DNA of 64,000 nt from Bdellovibrio sp. KM01 (GTDB taxonomy: Bacteria; Bdellovibrionota; Bdellovibrionia; Bdellovibrionales; Bdellovibrionaceae): positions 1,674,001-1,738,000 of the forward strand of contig NZ_CP058348.1 of the NCBI RefSeq assembly GCF_013752535.1, in the 5' to 3' direction. Within the stretch, counting starts at the first letter, position 1. Every line of letters starts with the position of its first letter. Shown here piece after piece: positions 30,139 to 39,358 of this stretch. Below the pieces are notes generated by a model. The model was not told the DNA's origin. It was given only the letters and a program-made list of their open reading frames with translations, and made no database searches. A program made the translations under genes and the position numbers.

Positions 30139-30533
30139 GTTCTTTCATTTGGAGTGGGAAGGCGGCAAAAGTCTCTTTTCCCAAACCACGAATAACGATT
30201 TTTTGCGACAAGTTTATAGAGATTGTCTCGGATAAATCCAGGGAAGATCCACCCAAGTCGAGACAGACCATAGACTCCACCCAAACCCGAAAGAATTTTA
30301 AGAACCGCTGCAGATCGGTGATAGATCTTACCTGACTCATAGTAGATCACTGTATCCAGGTTTTCACGATCTTGAGCGGGAAGAAGCGCCTCCGCCGTTG
30401 AACCTTGGAGTGGAGCGAACAAAAAACGATGCTGTGGATCGCGAGTAATGACAGCGTCCACGAAGCCATTACAAAGATGGCAGACGCCGTCGAAAAACAC
30501 CACATTTCTCATTTTAACATCTACCTTTTCCAT
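30123..30533 (-). CDS. DCC family thiol-disulfide oxidoreductase-like protein (DUF393)
   Basis: A protein of up to 136 residues with the family signature NVVFFDGVCHLCNGFVD near the N-terminus, where the CHLC pair would be redox-active, followed by FLFAPLQGSTAE and VIYYESGKIYHRSAAVLKIL. Members are small thioredoxin-like proteins of unclear partner. ATG 30512 is an alternative start seven codons in, since family members begin close to the NVVFFDG strand. It is divergent from the LON-domain gene and convergent with the Nudix gene. Confidence 0.85.
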   Translation of the reverse strand: MEKVDVKMRNVVFFDGVCHLCNGFVDAVITRDPQHRFLFAPLQGSTAEALLPAQDRENLDTVIYYESGKIYHRSAAVLKILSGLGGVYGLSRLGWIFPGFIRDNLYKLVAKNRYSWFGKRDFCRLPTPNERTYLLP

Positions 30534-30589
30534 AGCAATCCCAGGCTACAATCATTATACTACTTAAACAAGCTGTGGGGGCCTCACGA

Positions 30590-31207
30590 ATGGAAGTATT
30601 TTTGTTTCCTTTGGTCAATGTGACGTTGTTTCCGCATACGACCAAACCCCTGAATATTTTTGAACCTCGATATCTGACCATGGTGAAAAACGCCGTGGCC
30701 AATAATATGCCCATTGCGATGGGTTATATCGAGGACCCGTCCAAAGTTGCTCCGGTTCCTCCGGGTGAGCCAGTGCCTTTTGTCCGTGAAATCGCTGGCT
30801 ACGGTTATGCCCAGATTATCGAAGAACGAGTGAATGGAACTCTTCTGGTCTTTTTGCAGGGCCAAGGCAAGTTACGTTTAAAACATACTGTGGATTACAA
30901 AACGCCTTATATCGTTTGTCAGTCTGAAATCATCCCGGAGCAAACGATCGTTGATCCACAGCACCTGGTGCGCTTGCACGCGCTTAATAAAGTGCTTATT
31001 CGTTGGATTCATACGCACATCCCAGATCCTGCTCAGCGGGACATGTTTTTACGAAATTTAAATCGCCCGGAAGAAGTTGTGGGAGCGTTTGCCTCTTACA
31101 TGGTGCGCGATTATGATTTGCAGCAGATGGTGCTCGAGTATAACGACATTAACGAGAAGGTGGATTTTCTCCACCGTCTGACTGAATCAAATGAACTGAC
31201 AACTTGA
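30590..31207 (+). CDS. LON peptidase substrate-binding domain protein
   Basis: A 205-residue protein consisting only of the N-terminal LON domain: FLFPLVNVTLFPHTTKPLNIFEPRYLTMV, GYGYAQIIEERVNGTLLVFLQGQGKLRL, and a helical C-terminus. The ATPase and protease domains of Lon are absent, as in the known stand-alone family. It may bind or deliver substrates, but its role is unknown. ATG 30590 is chosen because the domain begins there; a GTG at 30575 is in frame. The 5' region to the divergent DCC gene is only 56 bases. Confidence 0.85.
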   Translation: MEVFLFPLVNVTLFPHTTKPLNIFEPRYLTMVKNAVANNMPIAMGYIEDPSKVAPVPPGEPVPFVREIAGYGYAQIIEERVNGTLLVFLQGQGKLRLKHTVDYKTPYIVCQSEIIPEQTIVDPQHLVRLHALNKVLIRWIHTHIPDPAQRDMFLRNLNRPEEVVGAFASYMVRDYDLQQMVLEYNDINEKVDFLHRLTESNELTT

Positions 31208-31211
31208 GGAC

Positions 31212-32129
31212 TTAACTCGCGGATTTCGCAGGATTACGCGTAAAGAAAACCCATTGCAGTAAAACTACCCAAATCACTTGAGCCAAGCAAAGGTGCGTGA
31301 TCTTCATCCAGGTAGGCGCGTGTAAAAAGAGCGTGCTGAAGCCAAACAGAATTTGCACAATTAAAATCACACTCATTTGCACAGATTTCTTCTGAAGCAA
31401 GACGTTTTCCGTGGTCTGCGCTTTAAGCCAGAAAAACAAAGCAAGGCTTCCAGCCCCCAGAACCGCAAGAACCGGGTGAAGTCCGCGCAGGCGAATCAGA
31501 TAGTGAGAGTCTGAAGATAAATCTGCTAGCAAGCCTTCCATGATATTATCAGTCGGGAACAGGGAATTTGAAAGGGCCGCCCAAGCACCCGTCGTCCCAA
31601 GAACTACGATAATCCACGGAAGCAGTTTGTACTTTTTGTAGTTTGCAAGGGGAGTCGGTGTTGTGTCATTCAAAGCGGCCGCTGCATAAGCCAAAGCCAC
31701 AGCTCCGGTTAACATAAATGAATTCACCTGATGCAAAGCCATCACGAAGGCACGATACGGTGTATCGTTTGTTGTCACCAGTTTAAAAAGGACCAGTTTG
31801 GCTCCCAAGAGCGCTTCTGTGATCATGAAAATCAGTGTTGCTACAGCGGCTTTACGTGCAAAGTGACCGATGGGATAAAGTTTTCGCGCCATCCAGAAAA
31901 AGTAAATCACGACAAAACCATAAATACCCGACATCAGGCGATGACCGTACTCCACCCAGGTTTTTCCGCGCTGGGCTTCAGGAATCAGCTGGCCGTGGCA
32001 AAGTGGCCAAGTGTCGCCACACCCGTCGCCAGAGTGAGAGATACGCACCCAAGCGCCCCACAAAATCACCAGGATCGTGTAAATCAAAAGCCCAAATGCA
32101 AGTTTCTTGTATTGAGTTCGTGTCATCAT
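31212..32129 (-). CDS. ctaA: Heme A synthase, CtaA/COX15 family
   Basis: CtaA oxidises the C8 methyl of heme O to give heme A for aa3-type cytochrome oxidases. The 305-residue protein has eight hydrophobic helices and the signatures VILWGAWVRISHSGDGCGDTWPLCHG (cysteine pair), VEYGHRLMSG, MALHQVNSFMLTG (His) and LRGLHPVLAVLG and ITHLCLAQ (His). ATG 32129 is chosen; a TTG at 32165 is in frame but would leave only 21 bases to the divergent CDF gene. No other heme A or oxidase genes are nearby. Confidence 0.88.
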   Translation of the reverse strand: MMTRTQYKKLAFGLLIYTILVILWGAWVRISHSGDGCGDTWPLCHGQLIPEAQRGKTWVEYGHRLMSGIYGFVVIYFFWMARKLYPIGHFARKAAVATLIFMITEALLGAKLVLFKLVTTNDTPYRAFVMALHQVNSFMLTGAVALAYAAAALNDTTPTPLANYKKYKLLPWIIVVLGTTGAWAALSNSLFPTDNIMEGLLADLSSDSHYLIRLRGLHPVLAVLGAGSLALFFWLKAQTTENVLLQKKSVQMSVILIVQILFGFSTLFLHAPTWMKITHLCLAQVIWVVLLQWVFFTRNPAKSAS

Positions 32130-32186
32130 GGGCAAAGGGCTATCATGGGCTTGAAACTCGGTCAATAAACGGCTCTAATAGACCGC

Positions 32187-33116
32187 ATGAGTAATCAACA
32201 TCACCATCATCACCACAGTCATAGCTCAGGCCATCATCACCATCACAGCCATGGAGCTGCCATTGGGCGTATGCGCTTTGCATTTATCCTCAACCTGGGG
32301 TTTGCCCTGGTGGAGTTGGTGGGTGGCTATTTGACGAACTCCGTTGCGATCATGAGTGATGCTCTTCATGATTTTGGGGATGCGCTAGCGATGATTATTG
32401 CTATTGTGATGGAGAAAGTTTCTCACAAAACCAGTGATCAGAAATTTTCCTATGGTTACCGCCGTTTTTCTGTCTTAGGCGCTGTTATTACGGGCATGGT
32501 GTTGATCATTGGCTCCGTTTTTATCTTGATTGAAGCAGTTCCTCGTCTTTTAAACCCGCAGCAAGTCCATGCTGATGGGATGTTGATTCTTGCGGTGTTC
32601 GGTGTGGCAATCAATGGTTTTGCAGCACTGCGAGTTTCCAAAGGCACTTCCTTGAATGAACGCATGCTAATGTGGCACATGATCGAAGACGTTTTGGGTT
32701 GGGTTTTGGTTTTGATCGGCGCATTGGTGATGAAGTTTTGGGATGTTCCTCAGGTGGATGCGGGGCTTGCCGTCGCATTGTCGCTGTGGATTTTATTTAA
32801 CGTCTTTAAAAACCTGCGTGAAGCGATGAAGGTTTTTCTGATGGCTTCTCCAACGGGGGCCTCTGTTGAATCTGTTTCTGAGAACATCAAAAAGAACCCG
32901 CTTGTCGTGGATGTTCATCACGCGCATCTTTGGTCTTTAGATGGCGAGAATCACGTTTTTACCGCTCATATAGTTCTAAAAGGGGATGCAACCCCGGCGG
33001 ATATGGAAGCTGTGAAACACCAGATTAAAAAACAAGTTAAAGAATTTGGGATCATAGAAGCGACTATTGAAACAGAACTTATGGGCGTTTCCTGCGTCGA
33101 TCCTCATCACGCCTAA
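32187..33116 (+). CDS. Cation diffusion facilitator (zinc exporter) with His-rich N-terminus
   Basis: A 309-residue member of the CDF/CzcD-ZitB family: six helices beginning FAFILNLGFALVELVGGYLTNSVAIMSDALHDFGD with the HxxxD metal site, a second D-rich helix pair, and a C-terminal cytoplasmic domain with VDVHHAHLWSLDGENHVFTAHIV. The first 25 residues contain about thirteen histidines in two clusters, plausibly a zinc-sensing or chelating tail. It would export Zn2+ or similar divalent cations in exchange for protons. A weak Shine-Dalgarno precedes ATG 32187. Confidence 0.9.
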   Translation: MSNQHHHHHHSHSSGHHHHHSHGAAIGRMRFAFILNLGFALVELVGGYLTNSVAIMSDALHDFGDALAMIIAIVMEKVSHKTSDQKFSYGYRRFSVLGAVITGMVLIIGSVFILIEAVPRLLNPQQVHADGMLILAVFGVAINGFAALRVSKGTSLNERMLMWHMIEDVLGWVLVLIGALVMKFWDVPQVDAGLAVALSLWILFNVFKNLREAMKVFLMASPTGASVESVSENIKKNPLVVDVHHAHLWSLDGENHVFTAHIVLKGDATPADMEAVKHQIKKQVKEFGIIEATIETELMGVSCVDPHHA

Positions 33117-33211
33117 GCTGAAACATTGTTCTCATTGTATTCGGAATATTCTATAAGGATCTGAAAAATCACGATAACTCGCGGATGTTCGTGGTGTCTT
33201 GTTTGTTTTAC

Positions 33212-33219
33212 TCCGATAA
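33212..33219 (+). promoter_or_regulatory. Candidate FliA-like -10 element for cassette 2
   Basis: TCCGATAA (consensus GCCGATAA, 7 of 8) ends 22 bases before ATG 33242, the same placement as in cassettes 1 and 3. No -35 TAAAGTTT match lies at the right distance, so a sigma-28 promoter is only suggested. Confidence 0.4.
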
Positions 33220-33241
33220 GGAGCGATCAAACGAGGCTTCT

Positions 33242-36200
33242 ATGTCGGTGAAAAACAAGTCAGGGAACGCTATTTTGCAGGTGCTTGCCGCACTAGTGGT
33301 TATGGGCATTAGTTTCTATTTCTTGTCGGCCTACGTAATCGCTCAACGAAAACAAATCGTAAAAACTAAAAATGTGGTGACGTTGAAATTCGCAGTGAAC
33401 AGTGCGATGGACTATGTCGTATTTGGTGTTCGTCAAAAGTATTGCTTTGATAACGGCACGATTCTGCAAAATATTGATGCCTGTAATTGGAAGCACGCAG
33501 GCAACGTTGAGCGCCTGGTGATGTCAGATGAGCAACTTCAATCTTTAAGAGAGATGGTTGCAGCGGGTGCGAACATCGGACCGCATGACACTGATATGAA
33601 TAAGCTGCGCCTGGATAAGATTGACCTGATGTTAAACTTTCCAGTCTCTCCAGCGCATCCCTTGTTTCCGATCGTTGATGCTTTAAAAACAGTAGTGAAT
33701 GAAACCAATGGCCAAGTGATCAAGGTTAAAGGAATTCACATCGTACTTAATCGTCCTGAAAACAGTGGTTATCTTCCCAAAGCAGGACGCGAAGTCTACA
33801 TCATGGCCGAAGCCTCGCTGTTAGATGATAGTGGTGATGTGATTCAGGTGGGGCGCGTGCCTTTAAGCGTTCGCTCGCAGATTGCCATTTACCCTCGGGA
33901 AATGGGCTCCTTCGCTTTGGTTCTGCCTAAAGATCTTCATATGGATAAGTCGTGGAATGCTTCAGCCACTGACGGAGATGTGAATCTTCACAAGTTCGAC
34001 GACAGAGCCTCTCTTGGTACAAGTATGGGTCTTGTTTTTAACAGTCCGGTCTTTGTGAACGGCAATATCTATTTACCAAATGACACGGGAGACGCGGGTA
34101 CCTCCAATTATGCAGCCGTTACATTTGCTGATCGTGTTTACATGGGTAATGGGTGGATTTTGAAATCCGACGGCAATCCCTATGCTCCTGCGACATTGGG
34201 AGGTTTGCCGGATCGCTATTGGTCGGACTCTCGCGTGTTCGGTGGTTTTTTAAATGGAATTGAAAATGACGGAAGTTCCGATGCCGGGTTGGAAGTAATG
34301 TCGGGGCAGGTGAGTAATTTGCCCGCTGGAGATTTTGATTGGAATCGTATTTGTGCCGATTACAATAAAAAGACTGTCGACATTGGCACCATGAAAGTTT
34401 CTAAGATCAAAGCCAAGATGGTCGATGATTCAACGAATGGTTCAACGCAAAATTCTAAATATAAGATTACTCTCAGTAACTACAATCAGTACTATCCGCA
34501 GAAAAACACCATTCCGGCTCCGAACGTTGAAAAATGGAAGCCGGGTACGATTTCGGTTAGTAACATCAATAAATGGGGTGACTCCACGACCACGGGTGCA
34601 GTGACGTCTCTCATTCTTGCGTATGGAACTGGTTCTGATTATCGCGAAGTTGTCTTTGATATGACCAAATATGGAACCGCTATTTTACTACCCCAGGTTA
34701 TAAATGAAGATCGCCGAAAAAATTTGGAGGCGGCTCTTAAAGAGGCCAACGACACCATTAATAAATCGTCCGATAAAACCAATGCTCTGCAATCGGATCT
34801 GAATAAATCTATGACGGATTTAGCGGCCGCAAATACGGAATTGGCAAAAAAGAAAGATGAGTTGAATACCGAGTTGGCGAAACCTGTCTATGCAAGTCCT
34901 TCCCCAAGTCCCTCGGTAAGTCCAAGCCCCAGTCCCAGCGCAAGTCCCACTGTGAGTCCTTCGCCGACAGTGTCGCCTTCTCCCACGGCCTCTCCGACTG
35001 TTTCGCCTTCAGTGTCGCCAACGGTGTCACCGTCTGTATCTCCAACAGTTTCGCCAACGGCGTCAGCCAGCGTAACTCCTTCGCCATCGGCGACGACAAG
35101 TCCTTCGCCGACACCCGCACCCACTGTTGGTGATCCAACGCTTTATCAAAATCCTGATACAATAGCCAAGTTGAATCAGGAGATCGAAGCATTGAACAAA
35201 AAGATCAGTGATCTTCAGGCGCACATCGCAGATCTTAAAAATGTGCAGATCCCTGCCAATGATAAAAACAATTCGGACGCTAAAGCCACGGTGTCTTCTG
35301 CGACAGCGGCCTTGGCAGACTATCAACAAATGATCGACAACCCTCCAAAATTTACGATTGAAATGGATGCGATGAAAACGGGGAGCGGTCGTGAATATCT
35401 GGATCGTGCTTACCTGTCCGTCAATCTTACCAATGCAGCTAATCTAAGAGACATAGACGGAAACAAAATTACCGTTTTCTCCGTTCGCTTTAAAGCTTAC
35501 GACGGCACCTATTGGAATAGTGCGCCGGTGTGGCCGGATGAAAACAGTGACAAGCATCTCATGGGCTATCTTAACTATTCGATTGATAGTGGCGGGAATC
35601 TGATTAGACCGTCTGGACTTTCAGCGACAGCAAATACTTCAGGGGCAGAGGAAGACGAATCTGGAAATTCCACTGATATCGCTCAAGCCTGTGAAGATTT
35701 TTACGACAATATGAATTCTCAATCTTTTGGCGCTGCCAACTGGGGGACAAGTTTTGCAGGAGGCACGCGCTCTTCTTGGAATTTTGCAGGGGTTGACAGT
35801 TCAGTTCCTAAAGAAAAGGGACATGAAAGTGAACCTATATTGGAGGAAAGAATCTTTAGCGCTGACAGCACGGACTTTATGGTAAATTCAATTGTAGGTA
35901 ATTGTGTTATTAAAGCAGGCGCAACTTTTGTCACGGGTTTTTATACTTGTGACAATCTGACTATTGAAGGCGGGCGCACGAAACCTTTAACCATTGTCGG
36001 GACCTTTATCATCGGTAAGACTTTAAAAATCAACGAACAGGCTATTCGCACCGGCATTCAGTGGAACAGCATTTATCACCCACAATCCACACGGATTTTG
36101 CGTTCACGAAAAATCTTAAAACCTATGACCGAGCCAGACAATGTGGCTAAGTGTGATAAATTGCCTTCTCCGATTTGGCATCCAATCCCATCTATTCAAG

Positions 36201-36385
36201 AAACTGCAGATCGCATGGCCTGCAACGTGATCAGTCTGCGTGCGAAAGCAGATCCATTTAAGTGGACGGCTGTGGATCCAGACTGTGGTGTGGATCCCGC
36301 CAAGAAACAAACGGTTCCAACATGCAAACGTCGTATTATTCGTTACTTCGTGGTTGAACAATCCCGGGAAGGGTTGGGGATGTGA
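33242..36385 (+). CDS. Giant GspK/PilX-like prepilin with coiled-coil hairpin, cassette 2
   Basis: A 1047-residue prepilin from ATG 33242 (GAGG five bases before; an ATG frame from 33185 is rejected). The 8-residue leader ends KSG, and the mature chain NAILQVLAALVVMGISFYFL lacks Glu5, as in GspK. Residues about 487-548 and 640-699 are two heptad-rich helices joined by a Pro/Ser/Thr-rich linker (553-628). The insert is absent from the cassette 1 protein. The C-terminal domain keeps SFGAANWGTSF, NCVIKAGATFVTGFYTCDNLTI, GTFIIGKTLKI and DPFKWTAVDPDCG. TGATG overlap couples it to the small prepilin. A tip protein with a projecting hairpin is inferred. Confidence 0.85.
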   Translation: MSVKNKSGNAILQVLAALVVMGISFYFLSAYVIAQRKQIVKTKNVVTLKFAVNSAMDYVVFGVRQKYCFDNGTILQNIDACNWKHAGNVERLVMSDEQLQSLREMVAAGANIGPHDTDMNKLRLDKIDLMLNFPVSPAHPLFPIVDALKTVVNETNGQVIKVKGIHIVLNRPENSGYLPKAGREVYIMAEASLLDDSGDVIQVGRVPLSVRSQIAIYPREMGSFALVLPKDLHMDKSWNASATDGDVNLHKFDDRASLGTSMGLVFNSPVFVNGNIYLPNDTGDAGTSNYAAVTFADRVYMGNGWILKSDGNPYAPATLGGLPDRYWSDSRVFGGFLNGIENDGSSDAGLEVMSGQVSNLPAGDFDWNRICADYNKKTVDIGTMKVSKIKAKMVDDSTNGSTQNSKYKITLSNYNQYYPQKNTIPAPNVEKWKPGTISVSNINKWGDSTTTGAVTSLILAYGTGSDYREVVFDMTKYGTAILLPQVINEDRRKNLEAALKEANDTINKSSDKTNALQSDLNKSMTDLAAANTELAKKKDELNTELAKPVYASPSPSPSVSPSPSPSASPTVSPSPTVSPSPTASPTVSPSVSPTVSPSVSPTVSPTASASVTPSPSATTSPSPTPAPTVGDPTLYQNPDTIAKLNQEIEALNKKISDLQAHIADLKNVQIPANDKNNSDAKATVSSATAALADYQQMIDNPPKFTIEMDAMKTGSGREYLDRAYLSVNLTNAANLRDIDGNKITVFSVRFKAYDGTYWNSAPVWPDENSDKHLMGYLNYSIDSGGNLIRPSGLSATANTSGAEEDESGNSTDIAQACEDFYDNMNSQSFGAANWGTSFAGGTRSSWNFAGVDSSVPKEKGHESEPILEERIFSADSTDFMVNSIVGNCVIKAGATFVTGFYTCDNLTIEGGRTKPLTIVGTFIIGKTLKINEQAIRTGIQWNSIYHPQSTRILRSRKILKPMTEPDNVAKCDKLPSPIWHPIPSIQETADRMACNVISLRAKADPFKWTAVDPDCGVDPAKKQTVPTCKRRIIRYFVVEQSREGLGM
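34898..35127 (+). repeat. Degenerate Pro-Ser/Thr codon repeat
   Basis: About 77 codons encoding repeats of Ser-Pro and Thr-Val-Ser-Pro. Codon choice varies (TCC, TCG, TCT, AGT), so the DNA is a degenerate rather than perfect microsatellite. It encodes the flexible loop between two coiled-coil helices of the cassette 2 prepilin. Confidence 0.85.
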
Positions 36386-36834
36386 TGAAAAAGCTAAACA
36401 CTCGTGGGCAAACAATTGTCGAATCATTGGTGGCATTGGGACTCATTTCCTTTATCGGTTTGATTTTTTTTGGTGGTTTGGTTCAGCTTCGTAAAACCAC
36501 ATCTGATAGCTTGCTTGATTCTGCAACCGACAGACAGATTTCCGACATTGCCGAAAACATTAAGGCCGGTGTGCAAAAGTATCAGGTGAATTTCAATCTC
36601 GACAAAGCGGCACTGGAAACTTTGCTTAAACCTGAAAATCTACCCATGGTTTGGGATGTTGGTGTGGTGGCGGAAAAAGGTCAGTGCGATCGCTGTCAGG
36701 GGACTTATGGTTATGTGATTCAGCCCTTTGATAAGTATCGTGGGCTTTACATGGTGACTTTGCGTCTTTCTCATAAGAGCTGGCTTCCTTCTGAGACGTA
36801 CCGTGACTATAACTTTATTGTGAGTGCAAAATAA
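36385..36834 (+). CDS. Small PilV/GspI-like prepilin, cassette 2
   Basis: A 149-residue prepilin from ATG 36385 in a TGATG overlap (a GTG three bases earlier would add one Met). The leader ends NTRG and the mature N-terminus QTIVESLVALGLISFIGLIFF has Glu5. The body contains YQVNF, a conserved CDRC pair, GYVIQPFDKYRGLYMVTLRLSHKSW and a final FIVSAK. It is close to its cassette 3 copy and more distant from the 6134-6604 protein. Its stop overlaps the next start (TAATG). Predicted minor pilin of the tip complex. Confidence 0.87.
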   Translation: MKKLNTRGQTIVESLVALGLISFIGLIFFGGLVQLRKTTSDSLLDSATDRQISDIAENIKAGVQKYQVNFNLDKAALETLLKPENLPMVWDVGVVAEKGQCDRCQGTYGYVIQPFDKYRGLYMVTLRLSHKSWLPSETYRDYNFIVSAK

Positions 36835-37832
36835 TGTTGAAAAACCAAAAGGGTTTAACCTTAGTAGAAATGATGCTCGGGATCGGATTATTCGCGATCG
36901 TGATTTCTATTGTTGTTGCTGTCCAGGTGAAAATGTCGCAACAGCAGGTGGAGATGATTAGAAAGCTGGATGATTCCGTGGACCAGCATTTGGCTGAAAG
37001 GATTCTTTTTAAAGATCTAAGCGGGATCGATATTTCCTATAACAATCTTTTGGTTAAAGATGACCATGGGAACAACTTTTATGATTTTTATCCTGACATC
37101 ACAGAGAATATTTTAAAAGTTCGAACTGATCGCGAGCTGAATTTAACTCTCGCAGGGAAGGATGCATTTTACGTTTTTTCGCAAAATTCTGCAGCCGGTC
37201 CGCTTTTAACCTTTGATCCTATGTGGGCCTATGATGTGGGACCTGAGCCCGCAGATCCCAATACGCCTGCTTCACTCGAGTTTAACGGTGAAAAAAATCG
37301 CAAGTGGATTTCTAATGAGAGTAACGGCGGGCGGCCCGGATTTTGGAAAGTTGGACATCTTCTTTTTTATGATACTCCAAGCCGGATTCGACCCAGTGTC
37401 GGTGATGTCATAGATAAAACCATTCCCCCACGGAGTTCATTTTTTCTGGGCGCGGTGATCTCTGGAAGTGACCTACTTCAAAAGGTGTCCGGTGATGCCG
37501 CTGGGTTGTTTAATATGACCGAGCCCGATACGGGCGACGCGATCAACAGTCTTGATGATTTTCTAAGAAAAGTTCCTGCTGTCGGAGGCGGACAAACCGT
37601 TGTTCGCGTGCGCGCTGCCAGATTGGTTAAATATTATATTGAACCAGATACCAAAAAAAATGCAGAACTTTATAAAATAGCTCCTGCCAACTTTTTTATG
37701 GCGGAGTACCGCAATGGCCAGTTCGAACAGCCGACGTTATTGGCCGATGGAGTGGGCAGAGTGTTGTTTCGTCGCGATTCAGTAGTTAAGAAAATGATTT
37801 ATTTTAAAATCGAAAAAGCCGAGTTGAAATAG
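36834..37832 (+). CDS. PilW/GspJ-like prepilin, cassette 2
   Basis: A 332-residue prepilin with leader MLKNQKG and mature start LTLVEMMLGIGLFAIVISIV, Glu at position 5. Shared family motifs are DDHGNNFYDFYPDITENIL, FDPMWAY, KWISNESNGGRPGFWK, YDTPSRIRP, FLRKVPAVGGGQT and FRRDSV. The start is in a TAATG overlap with the small prepilin gene. The size exceeds GspJ (about 200 residues) and fits larger PilW-like proteins. It should be processed by the prepilin peptidase and packed next to the giant prepilin. Confidence 0.87.
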   Translation: MLKNQKGLTLVEMMLGIGLFAIVISIVVAVQVKMSQQQVEMIRKLDDSVDQHLAERILFKDLSGIDISYNNLLVKDDHGNNFYDFYPDITENILKVRTDRELNLTLAGKDAFYVFSQNSAAGPLLTFDPMWAYDVGPEPADPNTPASLEFNGEKNRKWISNESNGGRPGFWKVGHLLFYDTPSRIRPSVGDVIDKTIPPRSSFFLGAVISGSDLLQKVSGDAAGLFNMTEPDTGDAINSLDDFLRKVPAVGGGQTVVRVRAARLVKYYIEPDTKKNAELYKIAPANFFMAEYRNGQFEQPTLLADGVGRVLFRRDSVVKKMIYFKIEKAELK

Positions 37833-37880
37833 TTTATTCAGTAAATGTTCAGTGCGTATTTTTTGTACAAGGGGAGCGTT

Positions 37881-39149
37881 ATGAAAGACTTAAATTTCTT
37901 GATAGCAGCAGTCTTGGGGTTATCGGCACCTGCTCATGCCGATCAGGAGTCTGTGGTGACCGTCAGCAAAGATGTCCCAATGGCCGTCAATTCTGTTTCG
38001 GCTGGAGAGTCTATTTCGGGAGCGCCGGCTTCAGGAACGGTCACTCGTTCGGGAAAAAGTACCATGACAGTTCGGTTGATCAATTCGTGTTTTGCCACGA
38101 ATTTGCGTGCAGTTTCCAATCCCTTGGCAAAGAGCTCTTTAATTAATGCCGATATTGAACTCAAAGTCGGAGGCGTCACATATAAACTCTTTGCTGAATA
38201 TCCTGCGGCTCTTGTGGGTGCCGGAGGCAGTGGCGTGCCAGCTTCGGGGACGGTCTCAAACTTTACCGCCTCTAAAGCGAGTGTGGAGCCGGTCGGGGGA
38301 ACTGTTGCAGCGTTTGGTAATATCGTCGAGTTCAAAACAAAAATTCCGACATCTGTGACGGTCGATAATGAAGCTACGATCACCATCTCCAAAGATTCTG
38401 TTTCTTTAGGAAAGATGTCCTTTCTGCAAAGCGTGCAAGATTGCAGCACGGGACCTGTCTTCGGTGATTATGGTTGGTCCTCAAAAATGCCCACTTATAA
38501 ATGCGGCAATTTTATGGGAAAGGACGGTGATATCACCGCGACATTTGGTGGCTTTAACGTCGCTCCCGATCGCTCCTTGGTTGAACTTTTCATCAGTTTT
38601 CCGGGTGAAACAGGTTTCTGTGGGGGATTTTGGTCACCGTTGATGGTTTTCTTTGATGATAAACTTCCAAAGTTTAATACACTCTCTGATTTTCCTTTGA
38701 ACCCAGGGGGAAAAGTCTATTGGCCAGATGCCAAGAGTCCTGGATTTTTTCTGGCGATGGACCGCGATCGCAATGGCAAAATTGATCAGAAGGATGAACT
38801 TTTTGGAGATAACAACTCCGCCATCAATGGCTTTGAAGCGTTAAAGAAGCTCGACACCAATCATGACGGCCTCATCGACGCCAAAGATAAAGATTTTAAA
38901 AGGTTGGTGTTATGGAATGACAAGAATGCTGATGGTATCAGTCAGTCGAAGGAACTAACGGATGCAGGGCTGAAGCTCAGCAAAATTTCATTGAAGTATC
39001 GAATGAGCGCCGAAAGTTTAGGAAACGCAGAAATTCGCGAGCGGGCAAAGTTCTGGTACACCGATGCGAAAGGAAAGCAGCGCTCAGGAAATATTTATGA
39101 CATTTGGCTAGCACCTCATATTCCGACCCAACTTGCGGAATCGAAATAA
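37881..39149 (+). CDS. Secreted triple EF-hand protein, cassette 2
   Basis: A 422-residue protein from ATG 37881, with GGGGAG five bases upstream; a frame start at 37845 is unlikely. The signal peptide ends AHA. The mature N-terminus VVTVSKDVPMAVNSVSAG is almost identical in cassette 3. Calcium loops start near residues 294 (DRDRNGKID then ELFGD), 325 (DTNHDGLID) and 347 (DKNADGIS). SFPGETGFCGG and FWYTDAKGK are shared with the third copy. Last gene of the cassette, probably exported by Sec and acting outside with the prepilins. Adhesin or calcium-gated tip function is inferred. Confidence 0.87.
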   Translation: MKDLNFLIAAVLGLSAPAHADQESVVTVSKDVPMAVNSVSAGESISGAPASGTVTRSGKSTMTVRLINSCFATNLRAVSNPLAKSSLINADIELKVGGVTYKLFAEYPAALVGAGGSGVPASGTVSNFTASKASVEPVGGTVAAFGNIVEFKTKIPTSVTVDNEATITISKDSVSLGKMSFLQSVQDCSTGPVFGDYGWSSKMPTYKCGNFMGKDGDITATFGGFNVAPDRSLVELFISFPGETGFCGGFWSPLMVFFDDKLPKFNTLSDFPLNPGGKVYWPDAKSPGFFLAMDRDRNGKIDQKDELFGDNNSAINGFEALKKLDTNHDGLIDAKDKDFKRLVLWNDKNADGISQSKELTDAGLKLSKISLKYRMSAESLGNAEIRERAKFWYTDAKGKQRSGNIYDIWLAPHIPTQLAESK

Positions 39150-39309
39150 TGAGTTCACAGATCTCAAGTAGATACGTTTCCGAGATTGAGATTTCAGGGC
39201 TTGGTTGGATATGTTTTTAATTGAGACGGAAGGATTACTTGATTGATACAAAAGTAAGCCGTTAGTTAGCGTAATTACCTAAAATCGTTTGAAAAGTCCC
39301 GTTGTTCCA

Positions 39310-39337
39310 TAAGGTTTGTCGGGATCTTTACCGATAA
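39310..39337 (+). promoter_or_regulatory. Candidate sigma-28 (FliA) promoter for cassette 3
   Basis: TAAGGTTT at 39310-39317 (consensus TAAAGTTT, 7 of 8), 12 bases, then ACCGATAA at 39330-39337 (consensus GCCGATAA, 7 of 8). The usual spacing is 11, so this is one base longer. The -10 box ends 21 bases before ATG 39359. It would make cassette 3 independently transcribed and co-expressed with motility genes. Confidence 0.55.
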
Positions 39338-39358
39338 GTTCTCACAGGAGCCATCGGT

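Noticed and set aside
34888-35124. Antisense ORF rich in Gly-Glu-Val opposite the Pro/Ser repeat
   Set aside because: It is the mirror of the repeat codons of the cassette 2 prepilin and has no ribosome binding site; the same appears at 40954-41274.
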